Source: JAHECW01 sp036351195 (GTDB lineage Bacteria > Acidobacteriota > Thermoanaerobaculia > Thermoanaerobaculales > Sulfomarinibacteraceae). Taken from it: DNA of 64,000 bases. The notes under the pieces are model-generated. The model was given only the letters and a program-made list of their open reading frames with translations. It was not told the origin of the DNA and made no database searches. Made by a program: the position numbers and the translations under genes. The first letter of the stretch is position 1; each line of letters begins with the position of its first letter. The DNA lies in NCBI GenBank assembly GCA_036351195.1, contig JAZBOQ010000050.1:108838-172837 (forward strand), in the 5' to 3' direction. Below, piece after piece: positions 54,687 to 64,000 of the stretch.

Positions 54687-56828
54687 TCAGCCGGGGATCG
54701 GGGTGGGCGTGGGCGGCCCCGAACGGTCACCCCCAGCGGCGTCGATCACCGCACCGGTGAGGATGATGGTGACGACGGTGCCGCCCCCGGCGCGGTTGGC
54801 GATCCGCAGCGAGCCACCGTGCTCGGTGACGATGCGGTGAACCAGCGCCAGGCCGATCCCGGAACCGCGGCCTTTGGTCGAGAAGAAGGGCCGGAGGAGT
54901 ATCTCCGCGTCCTCGGTGGGCAGCCCGGGGCCGGTGTCGGCCACGGCAATGGTGATGTCCGAGAGCTCGGCACGCGCCGAGACGGTGATCCGGCCGGCGT
55001 CGGAGAAGGCCTCCACCGAGTTGTCGAGGAGATTAACCAGCGCCTGGTTGAGGAGAATTGGGTCGATGTTGCCCACGAGCTCTTCGGCGGGGAGGTCGAG
55101 GTCGATGTCCAGGCCCGCCCGAACCCCCTCGTACAGGGAACAGACTTCCTTGAGAATGCGCGACACCGACGCCGGCCGCGGGTCCACCGTGGGCATGCGG
55201 GCGTACTCGCGAAAGCTGTCCACCAGCTGCTTGAGCCCAGAAACCTGAGCGACGATGGCCTCGCAGCCCGAGGAGACCACTTCGGCGGTGGCGGTGTCGA
55301 GATCGGCGGCATGCCGATGAATCCGCTCCGCCGCCAGCTGGATCGGTGTCAGGGGGTTCTTGATTTCGTGGGCGATCCTCTGGGCGACCTCGCTCCATGC
55401 GGCCTGACGCTGTGCGCGGACGAGTTGGGTGAGGTCGTCCATGGCCACCACCAAGCCGCCGCCGGCGAGATCGGTGACGGTCACCTCCACGTGAAGGGCG
55501 ACGCCCTCGCTGTCGAGGTCGGTTTCGAAGCGGGTGTCCCGGGCGCGGTCGACGACGAGGCGTTGGTAAAGCTCTTCCAGGCCGTGTCGTTCGAGGTCTC
55601 CAAGAGGACGCCATTCGCCCGCCCAGGACGGGTGGCCGAGCATCGCCGCCGCCGCCGGGTTGGGCCGGAAGGTGTCCCCCTCGGCGGCGATGGTCAGCAC
55701 GCCGGTGGGGATGGTGGCCAGCAGGGTGGCCATCTCGGACGCCGACGCCCTGATGTCGGCCTCGGTGGCTCGGACGCGACGGACCATGGCGTTGAAGCTG
55801 TCGACTAAAACGGCCATCTCGTCGGATGCCGGAACCGCAACCTCGGCCAACTCGTCACCGCCGGCGACGCGACGAGTGGCGTCGGACACGGCAAGGAGGG
55901 GCTCGGTGAAGCGGCGGGAGAGGAACAGCCCGGTCCACACGGCGGCGAAGAGAATCAACAGCGTGATGGCGAGGAAGACGAGGATGGTGGTGGAGGTGAC
56001 CATCCCCCGCGCCGCCTTCATCTCTTGAAACTCGACGTGGGCGGCGGTGGCGCGGTCCAGGTGCTGGAGCAGCTGCCGGGGGAGGACCGTCCCCACCACG
56101 ATGGTGGTGTCGCCGCCGTCCAGCGGCTGCCAGGCGCGGACCAGAAGGACACTCCGCCACCGGTCGGGGCGAACACCTGTCGCCGGAAGATCGTCGACCG
56201 CGAGGGGGGGCAGGGCGGCCGGAACCCGTCGTGGGTCGGTCACCGCCTGGATGAGTTCGCCGCCCTCGTACATGGCGACGAGGTCCACACCGAGAAGCGT
56301 TCGAAGACGGGCGAGTCGTGCGGAATCAGGGTAGGGGCCGAGCTCCCGCGCCGCCACGGCCGCCTGCTCGAGGAGACGCTCCTCCACCGACTCCCGGATC
56401 TCGATGGTCACCTCCGAACCCACCATCAGGATCTCCTCCACAGGCGAGGAGAACCACTGGTCGATGGAGCGTTGCAACAGATTGGTGGCGATGAGGAAGA
56501 GGAAGATCACCGGGACGAAGGTCAGGCCGACGTAGGTCAGGACCAGCTTGGTTCGGAAACGGCCGCCGAGAATGCCCGACCGCCACTCCAGGACGAGTTT
56601 GAAGACGTTGCGGATGAGGACGAAGAGCAGGATCAGGATGAGCGAGATGTCCAGGTACCACAGGATGAAGAGCAGCAGCCGGTTGGTAAGCTCGTCCGGC
56701 GACACGCTCTGGGCTCGTTGGAGCAGGTAGAAAGCCCCAGTGGCCAGGGTCATGAGAACGACGAAGGCGCCGAAAAGGAAGCGGTTCTCACGGCGGTGAC
56801 GGCGCCATACCCGGGTCAGGGAAACCAC
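54687..56828 (-). CDS. NtrY-like sensor histidine kinase
   Basis: Membrane kinase of 713 residues. Three N-terminal transmembrane helices (about 18-38, 48-72, 92-114) and a fourth near 285-305 flank an extracytoplasmic sensor region. HAMP (about 308-360), PAS (about 375-480), a HisKA domain with H487 (RIAHEIKNPLTPI), and HATPase with NLLDNSVEAF, DTGPGLP and GSGIGLALV follow. The layout is that of NtrY. No NtrX response regulator is beside it. The start is GTG at 56828; a DUF4390 gene lies 28 bases upstream. Confidence 0.9.
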   Translation of the reverse strand: MVSLTRVWRRHRRENRFLFGAFVVLMTLATGAFYLLQRAQSVSPDELTNRLLLFILWYLDISLILILLFVLIRNVFKLVLEWRSGILGGRFRTKLVLTYVGLTFVPVIFLFLIATNLLQRSIDQWFSSPVEEILMVGSEVTIEIRESVEERLLEQAAVAARELGPYPDSARLARLRTLLGVDLVAMYEGGELIQAVTDPRRVPAALPPLAVDDLPATGVRPDRWRSVLLVRAWQPLDGGDTTIVVGTVLPRQLLQHLDRATAAHVEFQEMKAARGMVTSTTILVFLAITLLILFAAVWTGLFLSRRFTEPLLAVSDATRRVAGGDELAEVAVPASDEMAVLVDSFNAMVRRVRATEADIRASASEMATLLATIPTGVLTIAAEGDTFRPNPAAAAMLGHPSWAGEWRPLGDLERHGLEELYQRLVVDRARDTRFETDLDSEGVALHVEVTVTDLAGGGLVVAMDDLTQLVRAQRQAAWSEVAQRIAHEIKNPLTPIQLAAERIHRHAADLDTATAEVVSSGCEAIVAQVSGLKQLVDSFREYARMPTVDPRPASVSRILKEVCSLYEGVRAGLDIDLDLPAEELVGNIDPILLNQALVNLLDNSVEAFSDAGRITVSARAELSDITIAVADTGPGLPTEDAEILLRPFFSTKGRGSGIGLALVHRIVTEHGGSLRIANRAGGGTVVTIILTGAVIDAAGGDRSGPPTPTPIPG

Positions 56829-56856
56829 GCTCAGCCCCCCCTGACGATGGCCGGGT

Positions 56857-57393
56857 TCACTCGCTGGTGTCCGGTGGCTCGGCGGGCGACTCGAGGTCGA
56901 TCTCGACCCAGGGCGACGCCTCTTGGGTTGGGAAGATCAACCAGGTTGTCCCCCGGGAGAAAACCGCCCGCACCCGCACCTTCAAAGCCGCGCCGCGGCG
57001 GTCCTCGGGCAGCTCGATGCGGACCGGGGGCGGTTGGGTGAGCCAGCGTTCGGCAGCCTCGGTGGATTCGACCTCCCCGGACGAGGTGATCACACCGTCC
57101 AGGATGACCTGGCAGCGGTGCCGCCCGGTGACCGGGTCGAAGGCGGCGATGGTGATGAGCTCGCCCGCCCAGAGCCGTTTGTCCCACACCGTGCGCCGTT
57201 TGGCTTTGATGCGGATCGGATAGGCGATGCGGACCTCGGCCCCCGACGCCAAGGTGGCTTGCTGCTCCTCGGGAAGCGGCAGCGGCAACTGGATCTCGAC
57301 TTCCACCGCCGCCGGCTCCCTGGCAACCTCCACCACCAGCGGGTCCGGCAGGACGACGGCGACGACGAGAAGCAACGTGAGAGCCAACGGCAT
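56857..57393 (-). CDS. DUF4390 domain-containing exported protein
   Basis: A protein of 177 residues from the ATG at 57393, with a hydrophobic N-terminus (MPLALTLLLVVAVV) like a signal or anchor. The rest is a beta-rich domain with AEVRIAYPIRIKAKRRTVWD and the C-terminal FSRGTTWLIFPTQ, matching what I recall of DUF4390, which commonly precedes NtrY-type kinases. A GTG at 57423 would add ten residues including Arg residues that could form a signal n-region. TAGAAT ends ten bases before the chosen ATG. Probably a sensor accessory to the kinase. Confidence 0.75.
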   Translation of the reverse strand: MPLALTLLLVVAVVLPDPLVVEVAREPAAVEVEIQLPLPLPEEQQATLASGAEVRIAYPIRIKAKRRTVWDKRLWAGELITIAAFDPVTGRHRCQVILDGVITSSGEVESTEAAERWLTQPPPVRIELPEDRRGAALKVRVRAVFSRGTTWLIFPTQEASPWVEIDLESPAEPPDTSE

Positions 57394-57467
57394 GTTGATG
57401 CGGATTCTATCATTCGAGACCACGGCCCAGGGAGGCTTGATAGGCTATGCTGATCGTGGGAGTCGCC

Positions 57468-58991
57468 ATGTCGCAGCACGCATCCTGGACACCAGAGATC
57501 CGGCGGGCCTTCAAGGAGGTCCTGTATCGATTCATGGGAGAGGTCAACGCCACCAAGGCGGCCCTGTATCTCAAGACCGAGGACGACGACTGGTCGCTGG
57601 TGACCCAGTATGGATTCGGGCGCCGCGATCGCCTGATCGAGATTCACCATGACGACGACGCCATTGTGCGAATGGTCCGCGCCTTCGGTGAAGACCCCCG
57701 GTTCTACAATCAACCCGCCGAAATTGGAGAGCTCGCCTCGTATCTTGCTGATGCCGGCACCGAGCGCATGATGCTGGTGCCCCTCGAGGGACGCTTTGTC
57801 GGTCTGCTCGGATTCGTCGACGTTCGAGACAAAGGGGGCCGGCGGCCCTTCACCGCCGACGACCTCACACTCGCCCGAACCATTGCCGGAGAGCTGACCG
57901 GCTTGGCCGAGGACGTTCGAGACGACGACACGGCCGTTGAGCCCGAAATCGACGATGCCGACGAGGCGCTGTTCGAACTCACCGAGAGCTCCGGTGGTGG
58001 CGAGGTCGCGGGGTATGCCCTGCTCGACGACGGCGCGATCGACGAGCTTATCGTGGCGGCGGTGGGCATTCTCGACGACTCCCGCGTCGCCGCCGTGGCG
58101 CTGTCCCTGGTCGGCGGCAACACCGCAGCGATGATCGTTCAACAGCGCTCGACCACGCCCGCCGTCGAGATCGGCCCGGTGGTAGCCCACCAGACAGAGG
58201 CGCTGTCCCTGGGGGCGGCGCCCATCGTTCCCCGCGAGGCGTGGAAAACGGAGGTTCGCCGGGTGCCCGGTTCGGCGGGAACGGCCGATAACCCGATCAT
58301 CGCGAGCGGGGTTCTGCTGGAGGGCGAGGGGGCCGCGATGGCGGCCTCGGTGGTGGCCGATGGCGAACCCGAGGTGCCGCAGCAGGCGCTGCAGCGACTC
58401 GCTCGGCGGGCGGGGGAGGCGCGGGACCGGTTCCGCCTTCGCCTGACGCGCCGCGGGCTCGCACGCCGGCTGCTGCAGCCCGGCGACCGGCGCTATCCCG
58501 AGCTGGCGGCCCACTCTCTCGGAGTGTCGCGGCTGTGCTGGTCCATCGCGAGGGTGCTCGAGCTCGACGAGGACGCCATCGAGAACGCGGCCCTCGCCGG
58601 TCTGCTCCACGATGTGGGGATGCGCGAGCTCGACTACGACCGGCTCTACATGAAACCGACGCCCGGCCCGGAGGATCGGCGCACCTACCGGATGCACGTG
58701 GAGGTCGGCGATCGCATCGTCCGCGTGGAGGGCTTCGAGGAGATCGCCGATGCCGTCCGCCACCATCACGAGCGGTGGGATGGGAACGGCTACCCCGACC
58801 GCCTGGCCGGGGCCGCGATTCCGCTGTTGGCGAGGATCGTCCACGTCGCCGAGGTCTTCGATCTCTTCACCGCGGCCAACAGCTACCGACCGGCGGTCAG
58901 TAACGAACGGGCGCTGGCCATTCTCGACCGTGCCGCCGGACACCAGTTCGATCCGGAGGTTGTGGGAGCCATCGCCCGGGTGGTTGCATGA
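57468..58991 (+). CDS. GAF domain and HD-GYP-type phosphohydrolase protein
   Basis: Protein of 507 residues. A GAF-like domain covers about 12-150 (KAALYLKTEDDDWSLV, MMLVPLEGRFVGLLGFVDV). A middle region of unclear type follows (about 190-330). The C-terminal HD domain (about 340-505) has the LLHDVG metal motif and HHERWDGNGYPD, the HD-GYP signature, suggesting hydrolysis of cyclic di-nucleotides. ATG 57468 has GGGAG five bases upstream and is preferred to the ATG at 57447. The 3' end overlaps smpB (ATGA). Divergent from the DUF4390/kinase unit. Confidence 0.85.
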   Translation: MSQHASWTPEIRRAFKEVLYRFMGEVNATKAALYLKTEDDDWSLVTQYGFGRRDRLIEIHHDDDAIVRMVRAFGEDPRFYNQPAEIGELASYLADAGTERMMLVPLEGRFVGLLGFVDVRDKGGRRPFTADDLTLARTIAGELTGLAEDVRDDDTAVEPEIDDADEALFELTESSGGGEVAGYALLDDGAIDELIVAAVGILDDSRVAAVALSLVGGNTAAMIVQQRSTTPAVEIGPVVAHQTEALSLGAAPIVPREAWKTEVRRVPGSAGTADNPIIASGVLLEGEGAAMAASVVADGEPEVPQQALQRLARRAGEARDRFRLRLTRRGLARRLLQPGDRRYPELAAHSLGVSRLCWSIARVLELDEDAIENAALAGLLHDVGMRELDYDRLYMKPTPGPEDRRTYRMHVEVGDRIVRVEGFEEIADAVRHHHERWDGNGYPDRLAGAAIPLLARIVHVAEVFDLFTAANSYRPAVSNERALAILDRAAGHQFDPEVVGAIARVVA

Positions 58992-59449
58992 GCGAAGAGC
59001 GCCGGGTGATCGCCCAGAATCGCCGGGCCCGCCACCTCTACCATTTCCTCGAGCACGAGGTGGCGGGGATCGAGCTGCGCGGCACCGAGGTCAAGGCCAT
59101 CCGGGATGGGCGGGTCAACCTCACCGACGCCCATGTCCAGTTCAAGGACGGCGAAGCGGTTCTCATGGGGTGCCACATCGGCCCGTACGAGCACAGCGGC
59201 TACGCCACCCACGAGCCGCGCCGGCCGCGCCGGCTGCTTCTGCACAAGCGACAGATCGCGCGGTTGGCGGCGAAGGTGGCCGAAAAAGGACTGACGGTCA
59301 TCCCGACGGCGGTGGTGCTCATCGGCAACTGGATCAAGGTGGAGATTGCCCTGGCCCGGGGCAAGCAGCTGCACGACAAGCGCGAGACCCTGCGCCGGCG
59401 GACGCTGGACCGGGAGGCGGAGCAGGCGCTGAAGGATGGGCACGGATAG
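58988..59449 (+). CDS. smpB: SsrA-binding protein SmpB
   Basis: tmRNA partner of 153 residues for rescue of stalled ribosomes. Typical segments are AQNRRARHLYHFLEHEVAGIELRGTEVKA, the central DAHVQFKDGEA, HIGPYEHSGYATHEPRRPRRLLLHK, and the basic C-terminal tail GKQLHDKRETLRRR. ATG overlaps the preceding stop (ATGA). The tmRNA gene itself was not recognised downstream. Confidence 0.97.
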   Translation: MSEERRVIAQNRRARHLYHFLEHEVAGIELRGTEVKAIRDGRVNLTDAHVQFKDGEAVLMGCHIGPYEHSGYATHEPRRPRRLLLHKRQIARLAAKVAEKGLTVIPTAVVLIGNWIKVEIALARGKQLHDKRETLRRRTLDREAEQALKDGHG

Positions 59450-59451
59450 AC

Positions 59452-59479
59452 TGGACCTCGCGCCGGAGCAGGGTATAAT
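59452..59479 (+). promoter_or_regulatory. candidate promoter of uvrA
   Basis: TGGACC (59452-59457) and a perfect TATAAT (59474-59479) are 16 bases apart, just after smpB. The resulting leader before uvrA is about 150 bases and contains a hairpin TCGGCGG-ACAA-CCGCCGA at 59513-59530, not followed by T residues. Confidence 0.55.
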
Positions 59480-59634
59480 TCGAACGTAAAGACCACCTGT
59501 CTCATCCTTGCATCGGCGGACAACCGCCGAGAACGGGGTTGGGAACGAAGCGCGTCCGCCAGATGTTTCCATGGGTGTCCGTTCGACGAGGAGATCCATG
59601 GATCCGACCAGAAACAGTGGCCACCGGTGAGCAC

Positions 59635-62445
<2,811 letters not shown>

Positions 62446-62496
62446 ACGCTCGCAGCGCGAGGGTGTGGCGGTGCGCTGCCTCAGCCCCTCATCCCC

Positions 62497-62513
62497 CGGC
62501 GCCCAAGGCGCCG
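62497..62513. terminator. hairpin between convergent uvrA and fabL
   Basis: CGGCGCC-CAA-GGCGCCG forms a seven-base stem in the 91-base gap between the two convergent genes. No T tract on either side. Confidence 0.35.
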
Positions 62514-62536
62514 CCAATGCTATTCGGTACAGGCTC

Positions 62537-63295
62537 CTAGGCGAGGATGGAATACCCCCCATCGACGACGATGGTCTGCCCGTGGATCATGGACGCATAC
62601 TCGGTGAGCAGGTAGACCACGGTGTTGGCCACATCCTGGGGGTGAAGGAGGCGGCCGGCGGGGGTGCGTTGCCGCGCCCCCTCGAGGAGCTCCTCCCGGT
62701 TGGGGAAGTGGAGCAGCGCGTCGGTGTCCACGGTTCCGGCGGACACGGCGTTGATGCGCAGGCCCTCGGGGGCAAGCTCGGCTGCGAGGTGGCGCACCAT
62801 GGATTCCAGCGCCGCTTTGGAGGCGCCCACCGCGGTGTAGTTGGGGATGGCGCGAACGGCGCCCAGCGACGACACCGCCACCAGGGACTTCTCTCCCCGG
62901 GAGGCGAGTGGGAGAAAGTTCTGAATGATCGGCAATAGGGCGGCGGCGTTGATGTGCATGGCCCAGTCGAAGTGGTGCAGAGTCAGTTCTTTGGCGGACT
63001 TGAGCACCCCCGAAGCGGCGTTGGAGACGACCATCTCGAGCCCGCCCCACTCGGCGTCGATGGTGGTGAAGATCCGGGCCACGTGGTCGGGATTGGCGAC
63101 GTTGCCCTTCACCAGCAGACACCGAACCCCCCGTTCTTCGATCTCTCTCGCCGTTTCCTCGGCACGGCTGCGGCCGCGCAGGTAGTTGATCGCCACGTCG
63201 ACGCCAAGGTCCGCAAGGGAGAGTGCGATGGCCCGGCCGATGCCCCGGGAGGAACCGGTGACGAGGGCCCGCTTTCCTCGGATTCTGAGATCCAT
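62537..63295 (-). CDS. fabL: enoyl-[acyl-carrier-protein] reductase FabL-like (SDR family)
   Basis: Short-chain dehydrogenase of 252 residues. The cofactor motif is TGSSRGIGRA, the NNAAG-like element is SNAASGVL, and the catalytic pair Y153-x6-K160 has the wider spacing of enoyl-ACP reductases instead of YxxxK. The stretches NAASGVL, INAVSAGTVDTDAL and HFPNREELLEGARQRTPAGR closely resemble B. subtilis FabL as I recall it. It would perform the last reduction of fatty acid elongation. ATG 63295 has GGAGG five bases upstream; a GTG two codons earlier is less likely. Confidence 0.88.
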   Translation of the reverse strand: MDLRIRGKRALVTGSSRGIGRAIALSLADLGVDVAINYLRGRSRAEETAREIEERGVRCLLVKGNVANPDHVARIFTTIDAEWGGLEMVVSNAASGVLKSAKELTLHHFDWAMHINAAALLPIIQNFLPLASRGEKSLVAVSSLGAVRAIPNYTAVGASKAALESMVRHLAAELAPEGLRINAVSAGTVDTDALLHFPNREELLEGARQRTPAGRLLHPQDVANTVVYLLTEYASMIHGQTIVVDGGYSILA

Positions 63296-63376
63296 GCTCA
63301 CCTCCAGCGCGTACGCTAGCGCGCCCCAATACCGAAAGCAAGGAATTACAGGGTTCGAGAAACCCCGGATTTGCCC

Positions 63377-63410
63377 TTGACAGTTGACTTTTTCACATCC
63401 AATATAAAGT
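63377..63410 (+). promoter_or_regulatory. promoter region of the HU gene
   Basis: A perfect TTGACA (63377-63382) and a TATAAA (63403-63408) lie in AT-rich sequence but 20 bases apart, longer than ideal. A second TTGACT at 63384 is too close. TAGCGT at 63416 is another possible -10. Confidence 0.5.
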
Positions 63411-63433
63411 CACACTAGCGTTCGGAGGTTTGC

Positions 63434-63727
63434 ATGAACAAGACCGAAATGGCACTGAAGCTTGCGAAGAAAACCGGCCTGAGCCAGGGCAAAGCAGCGG
63501 AAATCGTCGATGTGATGTTCTCCGCCCAGCCGCGCAAGGGCATCATCGCCACGGCCCTCGATGCGGGGGAGAAGGTGACCATCCCCGGATTCGGGACCTT
63601 TGCCACCAAGAGCCGCGGAGAGCGCCAGGGCCGCAACCCGGCCACCGGTGAGACCATCACCATCAAGGCCAAGAAGTACGTTCACTTCAAGCCGGGCAAG
63701 ACCCTTCGCGAGCGCGTCGAAGTCTGA
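63434..63727 (+). CDS. hup: HU family DNA-binding protein
   Basis: Nucleoid protein of 97 residues. The N-terminal helices begin MNKTEMALKLAKKTGLSQGK, and the DNA-binding arm has VTIPGFGTFATKSRGERQGRNPATGETI with the Pro that intercalates DNA. It is HU-type and not clearly IHF. GGAGG lies seven bases before the ATG. It is a single gene with its own promoter and a strong hairpin downstream. Confidence 0.95.
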   Translation: MNKTEMALKLAKKTGLSQGKAAEIVDVMFSAQPRKGIIATALDAGEKVTIPGFGTFATKSRGERQGRNPATGETITIKAKKYVHFKPGKTLRERVEV

Positions 63728-63794
63728 CTGCGAGACCGTCGGTACGCAGCCGGGGCCAGACCCCGGGCGAACGACGAGACGAGCGGAAAGCGGT

Positions 63795-63824
63795 GATGAG
63801 GCCGAGCTGAAGCTCGGCCTCATC
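63795..63824 (+). terminator. 14-bp perfect hairpin downstream of the HU gene
   Basis: GATGAGGCCGAGCT and AGCTCGGCCTCATC form a perfect stem around two bases (GA). The following bases are CTTATGG, so there is only a weak T content. It lies 67 bases after the HU stop. Confidence 0.6.
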
Positions 63825-63829
63825 CTTAT

Positions 63830-63858
63830 GGATCATCCCGCACATGGCGGGATGATCC
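63830..63858. repeat. 12-bp perfect inverted repeat
   Basis: GGATCATCCCGC and GCGGGATGATCC enclose ACATG. It follows the previous hairpin by five bases, giving two strong stem-loops in tandem before the heptamer array. Confidence 0.7.
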
Positions 63859-63860
63859 CA

Positions 63861-63888
63861 AGTTCTGAGTTCTCAGTTCTTAGTTTTC
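63861..63888. repeat. tandem 7-bp repeat array (AGTTCTN)
   Basis: Four consecutive units read AGTTCTG, AGTTCTC, AGTTCTT, AGTTTTC. The rest of the tail to base 64000 shows no gene that I can support. Confidence 0.8.
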
Positions 63889-64000
63889 ATCGCGAGGGAC
63901 GGTGCGGCGGATGAAGCGGGCTGATTCAAGCAGGAGCGAAAGCGGCACAAGCAGATTCAGCCGGTGATAGCCGGCGCTGTGACGCCTGCGATGACTGCGA

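Noticed and set aside
59450..59634. Possible tmRNA (ssrA) downstream of smpB
   Set aside because: No tRNA-like acceptor/T-arm and no tag-peptide reading frame; the segment is too short.
63889..64000. Possible RNA gene or CDS at the right edge
   Set aside because: Some short complementary stretches exist, but no consistent fold or coding frame could be supported before the window ends.

Overview
The window is a GC-rich bacterial chromosome segment that appears to contain the replication origin. The order rpmH/rnpA (leftward), dnaA, a DnaA-box cluster, dnaN, recF, gyrB, gyrA (rightward) lies at about 34.6-44.0 kb. The jag-mnmE-mnmG-rsmG-parA-parB block and two parS-type sites sit just to its left. 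Most genes left of about 35.1 kb down to 17 kb read leftward, and those from 35.2 to 46.8 kb read rightward, as expected on both sides of an origin. The gene set (futalosine-pathway mqnC, bactofilin next to parB, TrmFO together with MnmEG, FabL, a conserved GTG-start protein at 14.1 kb) suggests Acidobacteriota, perhaps Thermoanaerobaculia. That assignment rests on remembered family resemblance and not on a search.

Region by region. 0-4.9 kb: cell elongation genes (end of mreD, mrdA, rodA) followed by RNase G. 5-14 kb, leftward: mqnC, rho, then a quality-control block (engB, lon, clpX, clpP, tig) headed by tRNA-Lys and tRNA-Leu. 14-17 kb: a conserved unknown, a low-molecular-weight phosphatase, and an ECF sigma/anti-sigma pair. 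17-20.5 kb, leftward: a STAS/RsbW-type partner-switch pair, cutA, lexA, tRNA-Pro and an NSS-family transporter. 20.6-26.4 kb: the F1 and stalk genes of ATP synthase (b', b, delta, alpha, gamma, beta, epsilon) without subunits a and c. 26.5-35.1 kb: bactofilin, parB, parA, rsmG, mnmG, mnmE, jag, yidC, rnpA, rpmH. 35.2-44 kb: dnaA, oriC candidate, dnaN, recF, gyrB, gyrA. 44-47 kb: a CPBP protease, pdxS, pdxT and a crotonase. 47-51 kb: a cyclic-nucleotide phosphodiesterase-like protein, dprA, trmFO and xerC. 51-59 kb: a glycosyltransferase, an RDD-like membrane protein, a large TPR membrane protein, an NtrY-type kinase, a DUF4390 protein and a GAF/HD-GYP protein. 59-64 kb: smpB, uvrA, fabL, HU and a repeat-rich tail.

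Most of the window is core genome in tight, overlapping (ATGA, GTGA, TGATG) operons. I found no CRISPR array, insertion sequence, prophage, rRNA or defence island. The less ordinary signals are regulatory or structural. They are two parS sites inside coding sequence, a palindrome at the lexA promoter, three intergenic arrays of degenerate 7-bp repeats, recurrent TANNNT-N6-ATG arrangements suggesting leaderless transcripts, an rnpA frame that stays open through rpmH, and a GyrA with Gln at the usual quinolone-resistance Ser. No intergenic stretch exceeds 300 bases; the longest is the 273-base tail after the HU gene.
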